Below the pieces are notes generated by a model. That model saw nothing but the letters and a program-made list of their open reading frames with translations, made no database searches and was not told where the DNA came from. Made by a program: the position numbers and the translations under genes. DNA of 42,067 nt from an uncultured Lachnospiraceae bacterium (GTDB lineage Bacteria > Bacillota > Clostridia > Lachnospirales > Lachnospiraceae). The DNA is taken from contig CAMOIJ010000020.1 in the NCBI GenBank assembly GCA_946615865.1, positions 1 through 42,067 of the forward strand. The letters run 5' to 3'. This document shows, piece by piece, positions 24,291 to 30,651 of this stretch (positions within the stretch are counted from its first letter, which is position 1; each line of letters begins with the position of its first letter).

Positions 24291-24773
24291 ATGCAGGAGT
24301 TTTACTACAGACGCGTTGAGGACGGCACTTTTTGCCTTACGGGTTATGAGGGAGATGAAGCGGAAGTCATCATTCCGGATGACAAGGTTTTTACGATCCT
24401 GAGTGATAAGGTATTTCGCGGACATGACGAGATTACTTCTGTTCAGATTCCGGATTCAGTGACAGATATGGGTGAATTTCTGTTTGACGGATGCATAAAT
24501 CTCCGGCAGCTGAAGCTGCCGGAGCAATTGAAAACACTGTGGGGCTACACCTTCGTCAGATGCGGGATTGAGGAAATTGTACTGCCCGATCAGTTAAGGA
24601 TCATCCCGCCATTTGCATTTAAGGACTGCCGGAATTTGCGCAAAGTTGTCTGCGGCGCTGGACTTGAGAAGATTTATGCGTGGGCCTTCGGCGGCTGCGA
24701 TCTTCTCACGGAGGATGGGCTGATTCATGGGCCGAAGGTAGAGATCAGCCCGCAGGCCTTTGAGCGCCATTAA
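24291..24773 (+). CDS. leucine-rich repeat (BspA/LRR_5-type) protein
   Basis: The 160-residue protein has four to five LRR_5 units (ISDKVFRGHDEITSVQIPDSV, EFLFDGCINLRQLKLPEQL, YTFVRCGIEEIVLPDQL, FAFKDCRNLRKVVCGAGLE, WAFGGCDLL). There is no signal peptide, so it is probably cytoplasmic or a trimmed relative of BspA surface proteins. Such repeats usually mediate protein binding. CTTTAAGGAGATATAAAT precedes the ATG, and a TATAAT box lies at 24238-24243. The repeat cluster starts within a few bases of the stop codon. Confidence 0.8.
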   Translation: MQEFYYRRVEDGTFCLTGYEGDEAEVIIPDDKVFTILSDKVFRGHDEITSVQIPDSVTDMGEFLFDGCINLRQLKLPEQLKTLWGYTFVRCGIEEIVLPDQLRIIPPFAFKDCRNLRKVVCGAGLEKIYAWAFGGCDLLTEDGLIHGPKVEISPQAFERH

Positions 24774-24857
24774 ATAATGGACCTCTGGGGTCGCGGTTCA
24801 ATAATGGACCTCTGGGGTCGCGGTTCACAGGGGGTCACTCAAACCGACCTCTGGGGT
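24774..24857 (+). repeat. GACCTCTGGGGT repeat, tandem pair plus a third copy
   Basis: A 27-bp unit starting ATAATGGACCTCTGGGGTCG is repeated at 24774 and 24801 (12-mers 24780-24791 and 24807-24818). A third exact copy is at 24846-24857. The cluster fills the space between the convergent LRR and GNAT-esterase genes and probably carries their transcription stop. Confidence 0.9.
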
Positions 24858-24863
24858 GGCTTT

Positions 24864-26081
24864 TCAGCGGTTCATGAGCCATGCAAACGCTTTTGCAGTG
24901 CGAAGATCCGGATCCTTGAAATGATTTCCTTTATTCCATTCCAATTCGCAGTCAACCCCAGAGGTCGCAAGCAGATTATTTGCCTCACGGATCGCTGCTC
25001 CGACCTTAGACATAACCGGATTTCTCGTTCGTTCCTCGCGGTCGCCCAGGCTGAGGTATACCGCTTCCGTATGGATCTCGTTTTCTTGCATAAAATCTGT
25101 AAATTGCGGGAACCAGACCGACGGTGACGCCGACGCAATTCCGTCGAAGGCATTTGTCTGATAGCCTGCCCAGAGCGCAAACAGCGCTGCAAGCGAGTAT
25201 CCGCCGATAAAGACTCTCTTTATTCCCCGCGATTTGATTTCATCCGGGGTCGGCACTATTTTGCCCAAGACAAATTCCAGTGTTTCCTTTGCACCGCCTC
25301 CAAACTCCTCGTTTCCAAAAACTGCCGGAGCCTGCCACGGAGACAGATCATCATTCCAGTTGTTCACTCTGATTGCTTTAAGGTCAAAACATTGCCCGCC
25401 GGACAGCTTCTCAATGTAAGAAACTTCGTTCTCGATCACCTCAAGATCATGGTCGTCAACCATCTGAATCAGCAGCGTGTCTGCTTCCGGATTTCCAAAG
25501 GAAAGTACTTGGAAGGCAGATACTTGAGCCTTGCGCGTTTTCCTCTCCTCCGTTTTCCACACCCCAGAGGTCAAACAGTTCACATGTCCGATCCGTTTTT
25601 CATGCATCAGAGGGACATCCACATCTTGCGTCGTCCATTGATAGCGAAATCCACATTTTTCCTGAACACGTTTTGACTTTGTATTGCCGTCGTAATAGCC
25701 GCACCAGACCTTTGTCATTCCCAAATCCTCAAAAGCATGCCGAAGCATCTCGTGCACAGCTTCCGGAATGATGCCCTGCCCCCAGAATGGCTTCCCCAGC
25801 CAGAAGCCAAGTTCGCACTCATCATCGCGGTCCGTCATGTCAGTGTAACCGTTCAACTTCAGTTCGATTGCGCCGATTGCCTTACCGTCTGTTTTCAGGC
25901 ATACAGCATATGCCTCTCTTCCGGTAAAAACGTTTTTGATTACTTCCCTGCTCTCCTCAATACTTTGATGAGGCGGCCAGCCGGCAATCGGTCCGACATC
26001 CGGATCTTTGGCGTATTCATATAAGTCACTTGCATCGCCGTCTTCCCAACGGCGCAGAACAAGTCTTTCTGTTTCCAGCAT
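24864..26081 (-). CDS. GNAT acetyltransferase fused to an esterase-like alpha/beta hydrolase
   Basis: Residues 1-170 are a RimJ/RimL-type GNAT domain: METERLVLRRW-like start, ELGFWLGKPFWGQGIIPEAV acetyl-CoA region, TKSKRVQEKCGF. Residues about 180-405 are an alpha/beta hydrolase of the putative-esterase type with nucleophile elbow IGGYSLAALFALW, SPSVWFPQF, SLGDREERTRNPVMS and terminal GNHFKDPDLR. Each half looks complete, and such domains usually occur as separate proteins. The junction HVNCLTSGVWKTEE is written by a repeat copy (25561-25572) at the place where a GNAT protein would normally end. A second copy (24955-24966) writes TSGV in the hydrolase. GAGGGACTATC precedes the ATG. Substrates are unknown. 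Confidence 0.8.
   Translation of the reverse strand: MLETERLVLRRWEDGDASDLYEYAKDPDVGPIAGWPPHQSIEESREVIKNVFTGREAYAVCLKTDGKAIGAIELKLNGYTDMTDRDDECELGFWLGKPFWGQGIIPEAVHEMLRHAFEDLGMTKVWCGYYDGNTKSKRVQEKCGFRYQWTTQDVDVPLMHEKRIGHVNCLTSGVWKTEERKTRKAQVSAFQVLSFGNPEADTLLIQMVDDHDLEVIENEVSYIEKLSGGQCFDLKAIRVNNWNDDLSPWQAPAVFGNEEFGGGAKETLEFVLGKIVPTPDEIKSRGIKRVFIGGYSLAALFALWAGYQTNAFDGIASASPSVWFPQFTDFMQENEIHTEAVYLSLGDREERTRNPVMSKVGAAIREANNLLATSGVDCELEWNKGNHFKDPDLRTAKAFAWLMNR
24955..24966 (-). repeat. intragenic GACCTCTGGGGT repeat in the esterase half
   Basis: An exact copy reads A-TSGV-D between a surface helix and the strand DCELEWN of the hydrolase fold. The frame is kept. Confidence 0.85.
25561..25572 (-). 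repeat. intragenic GACCTCTGGGGT repeat at the GNAT-esterase junction
   Basis: An exact copy reads L-TSGV-W at the end of the GNAT domain, just before the linker to the esterase. It coincides with the fusion point. Confidence 0.85.
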
Positions 26082-26095
26082 GATAGTCCCTCGTC

Positions 26096-26158
26096 TGATA
26101 TGACCTCTGGGGTCATATGCTTGTCTGATACTGATATGACCTCTGGGGTCATATGCTT
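26096..26158 (+). repeat. GACCTCTGGGGT repeat, two hairpins with extended stems
   Basis: A 27-bp unit (26096 and 26132, 36-bp period) contains ATATGACC-TCTGG-GGTCATAT, an 8-bp perfect stem around the repeat core (26098-26118 and 26134-26154). Here the flanks pair through ATAT/ATAT rather than the GG/CC or GA/TC pairs of other copies. The pair lies between the GNAT-esterase start and the tyrosine phosphatase stop. Confidence 0.9.
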
Positions 26159-26164
26159 TATGCT

Positions 26165-26953
26165 TTACTCCAAATACATGTCTCTGAATTTTTTTAGAAT
26201 CTCCCTGTCAAAACCATACTCTTTTTCCATGTAGTTCTCAAAAGTCCCATAGCGCTCCAAAATCTCTGAAAGCAGCATATCCGCCGATTGAGGCAGTACA
26301 CCCCCGACCATTGTGAAAAACGATCTTGCATTTCCAAGTCTTCCGGTGAGCAGTTTAAATCTCTCCATGAGCTCATCAATCTCAAGCTGTCTGCTTATAT
26401 TGCTCTGCATGTAATCCTCTTTTACGATCTCCTCCGGTATTCCCAAAGCTAAAAGAATCAACATAGCAGCCACCCCTGTCCTGTCCTTGCCATTGGAACA
26501 ATGAAACAGCATCGGGGCTTCACCGGCCAGAAGACAGTCGAACATGAATTTATATGATTCATTAGAGAAAGCAAGCGATGCTGTGTAGCTGGAAACCAGT
26601 ACATCGATAGCATTTCCCGCCTGATCTTCGTCAAAAATCAGACTTGCCAGTTCCCCAGGAGAGTTCAGATCATCCAGAAAGTTTTGAAAAGCAGCGCATT
26701 TATTATAATATACCGCTCCCTCCAACTGAGGATCCGGATCTTTCTGAATCCCCTTTAACGCCCGAAAGTCCAAGATGGTTCTGATTCCCAGATTCCGCAC
26801 CGGCTCCAATTCTTCTTCGTCAAAAAAGGCCAAAGCCGAACTTCTGAATAGAAGCCCGCTTTTGACATGCCTGCCGTCCTTAGCCGCAAGCCCTCCCAGG
26901 TCCCTGATATTCAATTCTACAGGTAATTGATCAATTGTTTTGTAATCAGGCAT
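26165..26953 (-). CDS. tyrosine-protein phosphatase (Y_phosphatase3 type)
   Basis: The 262-residue protein has the P-loop HCSNGKDRTG with nucleophile C152 and R158, and the family's N-terminal NIRDLGG and LLFRSSAL segments. It belongs with LipA/PtpB-like phosphatases, which remove phosphate from phosphotyrosine and sometimes phosphoinositides. No signal peptide is seen, so it is cytoplasmic. The ATG at 26953 follows CGGAGATTGCTT. A longer frame to 27031 reads through repeats and is rejected. It lies downstream of the three-copy repeat cluster. Confidence 0.85.
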   Translation of the reverse strand: MPDYKTIDQLPVELNIRDLGGLAAKDGRHVKSGLLFRSSALAFFDEEELEPVRNLGIRTILDFRALKGIQKDPDPQLEGAVYYNKCAAFQNFLDDLNSPGELASLIFDEDQAGNAIDVLVSSYTASLAFSNESYKFMFDCLLAGEAPMLFHCSNGKDRTGVAAMLILLALGIPEEIVKEDYMQSNISRQLEIDELMERFKLLTGRLGNARSFFTMVGGVLPQSADMLLSEILERYGTFENYMEKEYGFDREILKKFRDMYLE

Positions 26954-26970
26954 AAGCAATCTCCGTTTAA

Positions 26971-27063
26971 CAAACCACCCCAGAGGTCTCTTGGCACCCC
27001 ATAACAAACCACCCCAGAGGTCTCTTGGCAAACTACCCCAGATGGCAAACTACCCCAGAGGTC
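26971..27063 (-). repeat. GACCTCTGGGGT repeat cluster, three exact copies and one variant
   Basis: Exact copies in minus orientation lie at 26977-26988, 27011-27022 and 27052-27063, with a truncated ACCCCAGATGG at 27035. The first two share a 34-bp unit starting CAAACCACCCCAGAGGTC. On the minus strand each is followed by GGTTTG or AGTTTG, the same trailer as at 18103. The copy at 27052 supplies the last codons and stop of the membrane-protein gene. Confidence 0.9.
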
Positions 27064-27832
27064 TCTTGGCAAGCGCCTCCAGCGAGGTCGTATCGAGCAC
27101 CAAAATATTGGCAGAAAAAACAATCTTCACCAGCCATACCAGGAAAAAAAACACAAGCAGCGGGATCACACACGATGTCACGATCATCACGGCGAGCGAC
27201 TCAAGAAGATTGTCCATAAATGATGACACGTTTTCTATTGTTTCCGTTGTAATAGTGCTGAACTCGTTGAAAAGCCCGCTTTCTGCATCGCCCTCGATCT
27301 CAAGGTTGTTGTAGTCATCTATTGCGTCGTTGACCTTTGATGCCTGCGTCTGATACACCATATCCGAAAGTTTAACACTTGCGGGAACTATTCCAAAGAT
27401 GATTACGCCGATCAACGCTATTTTGACAGCTGTTCGGGTAAGGTTCTGTTTACCGGCCACTACAGCGATGCAGACAAAAAGGCAGGCCAGAGGTATTAAA
27501 ATCATAAACGAAATATAACCGGACAAACTGATGAGGAATTTTTCCAGATATAATGCACTAAGTATCAGGAGAAAATATTTAGCCAATTCAGCCAGTTGTT
27601 CCGCTAAAGGTGTGCACATATCGCCCGGCAGAAGGGAAAGCGTCGCCGATGTGGCGGCGGCTCCGCCTGAGAGCGTCATGACTGATGCAATCTTCTCTTC
27701 AGTTTGTTCTATTGAATGCTTGTGGTTAGCCGGGTCCGCGGCGGCAGGCGCTATTTTGGTAATGGATATTACAGCCAAAAGAGTCAACAGCGCAACGATC
27801 ATAATCTTCTTATAGTTCAAAGCAAATTTCAT
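27050..27832 (-). CDS. membrane protein of unknown function paired with DUF4230
   Basis: I do not recognise a named family. The protein of about 260 residues has an N-terminal hydrophobic segment resembling a signal anchor, a polar stretch (ADPANHKHSIEQTEEKI), then three or four membrane helices and a final large hydrophobic hairpin. GAGGGGTGAAC precedes the ATG at 27832; a GTG nine bases earlier is an alternative. It follows the DUF4230 gene by 12 bp, so they are one operon. Its C-terminal KRPLG and TAG stop are written by a repeat copy in a third reading frame, so the original end has been overwritten or trimmed. Confidence 0.7.
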   Translation of the reverse strand: MKFALNYKKIMIVALLTLLAVISITKIAPAAADPANHKHSIEQTEEKIASVMTLSGGAAATSATLSLLPGDMCTPLAEQLAELAKYFLLILSALYLEKFLISLSGYISFMILIPLACLFVCIAVVAGKQNLTRTAVKIALIGVIIFGIVPASVKLSDMVYQTQASKVNDAIDDYNNLEIEGDAESGLFNEFSTITTETIENVSSFMDNLLESLAVMIVTSCVIPLLVFFFLVWLVKIVFSANILVLDTTSLEALAKRPLG

Positions 27833-27844
27833 GATGTTCACCCC

Positions 27845-28510
27845 TCAATCTGCAAATGAGATAGTGTACTCTCCGGTGTTGGGAAGACTGGAAATAAACT
27901 CGCGCACGAGATTGCGAGCCTGCTCATCCGAACGTCCAAGAATGCCGCTGGCGATTGCCTTTTCCTTGGCCGCGTCTTCAAACTCAACAAGCGAAATATT
28001 ATAATCCTCCAATTTGAGCGGGTTCCACAAAGAATCCTTTTCGGAATAGATTTTGAAAGTATCTTTGTCGATCGTTACGGCTTGAATCTCGGAGTCCGGC
28101 ATATCAACTGTAATGATCTTGCGGTCTTCATCAGTCTTGATCTCGATCTTTTCAAAATCTATGCCCGCCATAACCGCTCCATCGTAGCTGTACATGAACT
28201 CTGAGGATGAAGTAATAAACTTCAGGAAAGTCTTCTCCTTGGTGTATTTCTCAACCTGTGTAAAGTAGTACTCCTGCGTGATCAGGACGCCCATATTGGC
28301 AAGGCCGTCCTGGATAGTGTCAGTGCTGACAGAGATCACTACTTTGTCTTTTTTCTCTTTTTCTTTAATAGTCGTTGCAGTCATGGCGGCTTCGTTCCGC
28401 TCTGCGTCCCTGCGGATTTTAAAGTCCAGACAAAGAACAAGGACAAGAATAGAGGCTATTATGGTCACGCCTATGTAGATCTGATTGCGATGCTGTTTGA
28501 TAAAATCCAT
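27845..28510 (-). CDS. DUF4230 domain protein
   Basis: The 221-residue protein has one N-terminal membrane helix (about 13-30), a basic/charged linker and an extracytoplasmic domain fitting DUF4230: KVVISVSTDTIQDGLANMGVLITQEYYFTQVEKY, a central strand-rich segment with ITVDMPDSEIQAVTID, and the end EFISSLPNTGEYTISF. Function is unknown. TAAGGAGTGAAC precedes the ATG at 28510; a GTG two codons earlier is possible. It leads the operon with the following membrane protein. Confidence 0.75.
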   Translation of the reverse strand: MDFIKQHRNQIYIGVTIIASILVLVLCLDFKIRRDAERNEAAMTATTIKEKEKKDKVVISVSTDTIQDGLANMGVLITQEYYFTQVEKYTKEKTFLKFITSSSEFMYSYDGAVMAGIDFEKIEIKTDEDRKIITVDMPDSEIQAVTIDKDTFKIYSEKDSLWNPLKLEDYNISLVEFEDAAKEKAIASGILGRSDEQARNLVREFISSLPNTGEYTISFAD

Positions 28511-28528
28511 GTTCACTCCTTATGCGGG

Positions 28529-28602
28529 AGACCTCTGAGGTCTCATTGTGCAAGAGACCTCAGAGGTCTCATGACCTGTTATGTTAGAGACCTCTGAGGC
28601 CT
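28529..28602. repeat. variant repeat hairpins of the form GAGACCTCTGAGGTCTC
   Basis: Three elements, GAGACCTCTGAGGTCTC (from 28528), GAGACCTCAGAGGTCTC (from 28554) and GAGACCTCTGAGGCCTC (from 28587), replace GGGG by GAGG or CAGA and become near-perfect palindromes. They keep the GACC...GGTC stem and are spaced by 26-33 bp. They separate the DUF4230 gene from the gene at 28633. Confidence 0.8.
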
Positions 28603-28632
28603 CATCATTTTTCTCTCTATATCACGGCAGAT

Positions 28633-29079
28633 TTACTCTCCGCTTACAGGCCTCCACACATACAATCCTTCTGCAACTGCAAGTCTGCTCATCAAATCAA
28701 GGACATGTTCTACAGGATTATAGACCGTTAAATAAGTGTCATCTTTATTCGATACAACCATCGTATTCTCATTCTTGATAATTATGCTCACACTATTTTT
28801 TGCAGATTCTCCCACAAAACAGCCAACGAGTTTGTCCGGATCAGGATTAAGTTCGCCACATTCGTAATCCTGTGCAAAATCATCCAACAGTACAATGTCA
28901 TAATAACAGTTCAACTTTAAAACCAGATTTGCATACTTTGTCCTCAATTCCGAGTTCTTAGGTTCGCTCAGATAGTATTGTTCAATGGCAAAATATTGAC
29001 CAGCTGGTTTTTTTGCGACCTGCTCAGGAAGAATATCTACAATCCAATAAGGTTTTTCTAATAATTCATCGACTTCCAT
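28633..29079 (-). CDS. hypothetical protein, 148 residues
   Basis: No family is recognised. The protein is soluble and acidic, with no signal peptide or membrane helix. It begins MEVDELLEKPYWIVDILPEQV, has the central segment YDIVLLDDFAQDY and ends YVWRPVSGE. TGGAGATAAGATAAAA precedes the ATG, and length and composition look like a real gene. It lies between repeat clusters, immediately left of the transposase and divergent from it. It has no visible motif tying it to the transposase. Confidence 0.65.
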   Translation of the reverse strand: MEVDELLEKPYWIVDILPEQVAKKPAGQYFAIEQYYLSEPKNSELRTKYANLVLKLNCYYDIVLLDDFAQDYECGELNPDPDKLVGCFVGESAKNSVSIIIKNENTMVVSNKDDTYLTVYNPVEHVLDLMSRLAVAEGLYVWRPVSGE

Positions 29080-29100
29080 TTTTATCTTATCTCCAGTTCA

Positions 29101-29160
29101 GTTCATACCCCAGAGGTCGTGTTCACACACACTACCCCAGAGGTCGTGTTCACAGAGGTC
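29101..29160 (-). repeat. GACCTCTGGGGT repeats upstream of the transposase
   Basis: Exact minus-orientation copies lie at 29107-29118 and 29134-29145, then a truncated CAGAGGTCGTGTTCAC at 29153. Each is followed by GTGTTCAC, giving a 27-bp and then a shorter direct repeat. This cluster is the left border of the transposase locus. Confidence 0.9.
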
Positions 29161-29360
29161 GTGTTCACAGTGTTCAGGGGACCTTGCACACACATATTAC
29201 CTGTGCTACCATTTACTCAATTGATCGAGTGTCTCTCTTTTGACGCTTCTCAAGTTCCCATCCAGTCGGTGTCACCAAAGGGTAAGCAGCCGCTTTCTGC
29301 GGTACAGATATCTGCATAGGTGGCGCTATCTTTCAATCACATCCAGGAGGTCATTTCTTT

Positions 29361-30116
29361 ATGTCGACACGCCCTCGTCTTTCCAGCAGTTTAGGTATTT
29401 ATCACGTAGTTTATCGCGGGATCAATAAGCAGCGAATCTTCGAAGATGATGAAGATTATGAAAAGTTTTTATCAATCCTTCGAAAATACCAGCCTATTTG
29501 CGGCTACAAGCTCATTGCCTATTGTCTGATGTCCAACCACATTCATCTGCTCATTAAACCGGGAGAAGTACCATTACCACGGATTTTTCAGCGCATAATT
29601 CCCAGTTTTGTATACTGGTATAACAAAAAATACCAACGCGTCGGCAGTCTTTTTCAGGCTCGTTTCAAAAGCAGGCCTGTCAACAATCGTTCGCAGTTCC
29701 TCATCGTAACAAGATATATTCATCAGAACCCGGTTAAAGCCGCAGTCTGCAATCATCCAAGAAAGTACAAATACAGCAGCTTCCGGGGATATTTTGACAA
29801 TGACCTGATCGATAGTGAGTTAGTGTTATCAGAAGTCAGCAAAAAAGACTTTATCGACTTCAATTGCGAAAAGAACTGTGATCTGTGTCTTGATATTGAG
29901 GAGGAAATCCCGCGGCTTAGCGATGAAATCGCGACCAGCATCATGCAGAGGCTGTCCGGATGCCGCAATGTGACGGAATTTCAATCACTTGATATCGATC
30001 GCCGGGACAATGTGTTATGCAGTATGCGCAAAGCACATATCTCTATGAAGCAGGCCAGCAGGATAACCGGAATCTCGTATGGTGTGATCAAAAAAGCATT
30101 GGCGCTGGCAGTCTAA
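29361..30116 (+). CDS. Y1 tyrosine transposase, REP-associated (RAYT) type
   Basis: The 251-residue protein has the Y1_Tnp (IS200/RAYT) fold. It opens with GIYHVVYRGINKQRIF, has the metal-binding HUH motif SNHIHLLIKP (H60, H62), the VGSLFQARFKS segment, and the catalytic tyrosine Y119 in RYIHQNPVKA. A C-terminal extension ends in a helix-turn-helix-like MKQASRITGISYGVIKKAL. Single-domain IS200 TnpA is about 150 residues; this longer form is typical of RAYTs, which nick and move hairpin-forming REP sequences. AGGAGGTCATTTCTTT precedes the ATG. No IS ends were identified. Repeat clusters flank it on both sides (29107-29160 and 30169-30180), which makes it the prime candidate for mobilising the 12-bp repeat. 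Confidence 0.85.
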   Translation: MSTRPRLSSSLGIYHVVYRGINKQRIFEDDEDYEKFLSILRKYQPICGYKLIAYCLMSNHIHLLIKPGEVPLPRIFQRIIPSFVYWYNKKYQRVGSLFQARFKSRPVNNRSQFLIVTRYIHQNPVKAAVCNHPRKYKYSSFRGYFDNDLIDSELVLSEVSKKDFIDFNCEKNCDLCLDIEEEIPRLSDEIATSIMQRLSGCRNVTEFQSLDIDRRDNVLCSMRKAHISMKQASRITGISYGVIKKALALAV

Positions 30117-30168
30117 GCCATTTGAACTGAACTGTGTGCTGACCACGCCACTGCGTAAACAGCATACC

Positions 30169-30180
30169 ACCCCAGAGGTC
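30169..30180 (-). repeat. GACCTCTGGGGT repeat downstream of the transposase
   Basis: An exact copy in the same orientation as the upstream cluster forms the right border of the transposase locus. It is also one edge of the phosphoesterase remnant. Confidence 0.85.
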
Positions 30181-30416
30181 TCCTACTTGCCCGTGCCCGG
30201 GCATTTCAGGCATGCGGTTTCCCTGCCAGTATCTGTCGTCAATCATCATGACCGGAACATGCCCAATAATATGGTATCTGTTGTCAGTTCTATATTTTGC
30301 GGGATCTGTATGTTCAAAAGATCGCCACGGAGAATACCATACCACATGCGTCACGTCGTGTGCGGTCAACGGCTTATCACGCCATCTGATAGTGCCATGA
30401 TCGGGAAGGTATCTAT
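30181..30416 (-). pseudogene. metallophosphoesterase remnant bounded by repeats
   Basis: About 78 codons on the minus strand read HGTIRWRDKPLTAHDV, VVWYSPWRSFEHTDP and RYHIIGHVPVMM, then a DDRYWQGN segment. This resembles the C-terminal half of calcineurin-like phosphatases, where GHTPV-type motifs hold a metal-binding histidine. There is no N-terminal half with GDxHG/GDxVDRG motifs and no start site. The similarity stops where a repeat begins on each side (30169-30180 and 30417-30428), so it is a fragment trapped between repeats. Assignment is from motif memory and moderate. Confidence 0.5.
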
Positions 30417-30500
30417 GGCCTCTGGGGTCATCCTCTCTACTCTCTATGGCCTCTGGGGTCATCCTCTACCCCTGACATCCAATTCTAAGGCCTCTGAGAC
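30417..30500 (+). repeat. variant repeats GGCCTCTGGGGT in a 31-bp tandem
   Basis: Two one-mismatch copies (30417-30428 and 30448-30459) sit in a duplicated CTATGGCCTCTGGGGTCATC unit. A more decayed GGCCTCTGAGACC follows near 30490. The space from here to 30540 holds nothing else recognisable. Confidence 0.8.
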
Positions 30501-30551
30501 CGCAGTCCCTATAGTAAAGGGTTCCTAAAGTGTGCAAAACGATCAAAATCT

Positions 30552-30637
30552 GACCTCTGGAGTCGAAAATCTGTGGGGTCGAAAATCTGAAAATCTGACC
30601 TCGACCTCTGGGGTCGAGAAAATCTGACCTCTGGGGT
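30552..30637 (+). repeat. GACCTCTGGGGT repeat cluster downstream of hflC
   Basis: One variant (GACCTCTGGAGT, 30552-30563), a fragment (CTGTGGGGTCGAAAATCTG, from 30571) and two exact copies (30603-30614 and 30626-30637) are linked by repeated AAAATCTGACC. The copy at 30603 has a CTCGACC/GGTCGAG extended stem. The cluster ends 15 bp from the hflC stop codon and is the only visible candidate for the operon terminator. Confidence 0.85.
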
Positions 30638-30651
30638 CGTGAGTAAGAGGT

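Noticed and set aside
26954-27031. N-terminal extension of the tyrosine phosphatase reading through repeat copies
   Set aside because: The extension is repeat sequence with no ribosome site; the ATG at 26953 has one and starts the conserved domain.
29161-29360. Possible transposon end or ncRNA in the leader of the transposase gene
   Set aside because: Short inverted segments such as GCAGCCGCTTTCTGC are present, but no matching partner downstream and no conserved RNA fold could be recognised.
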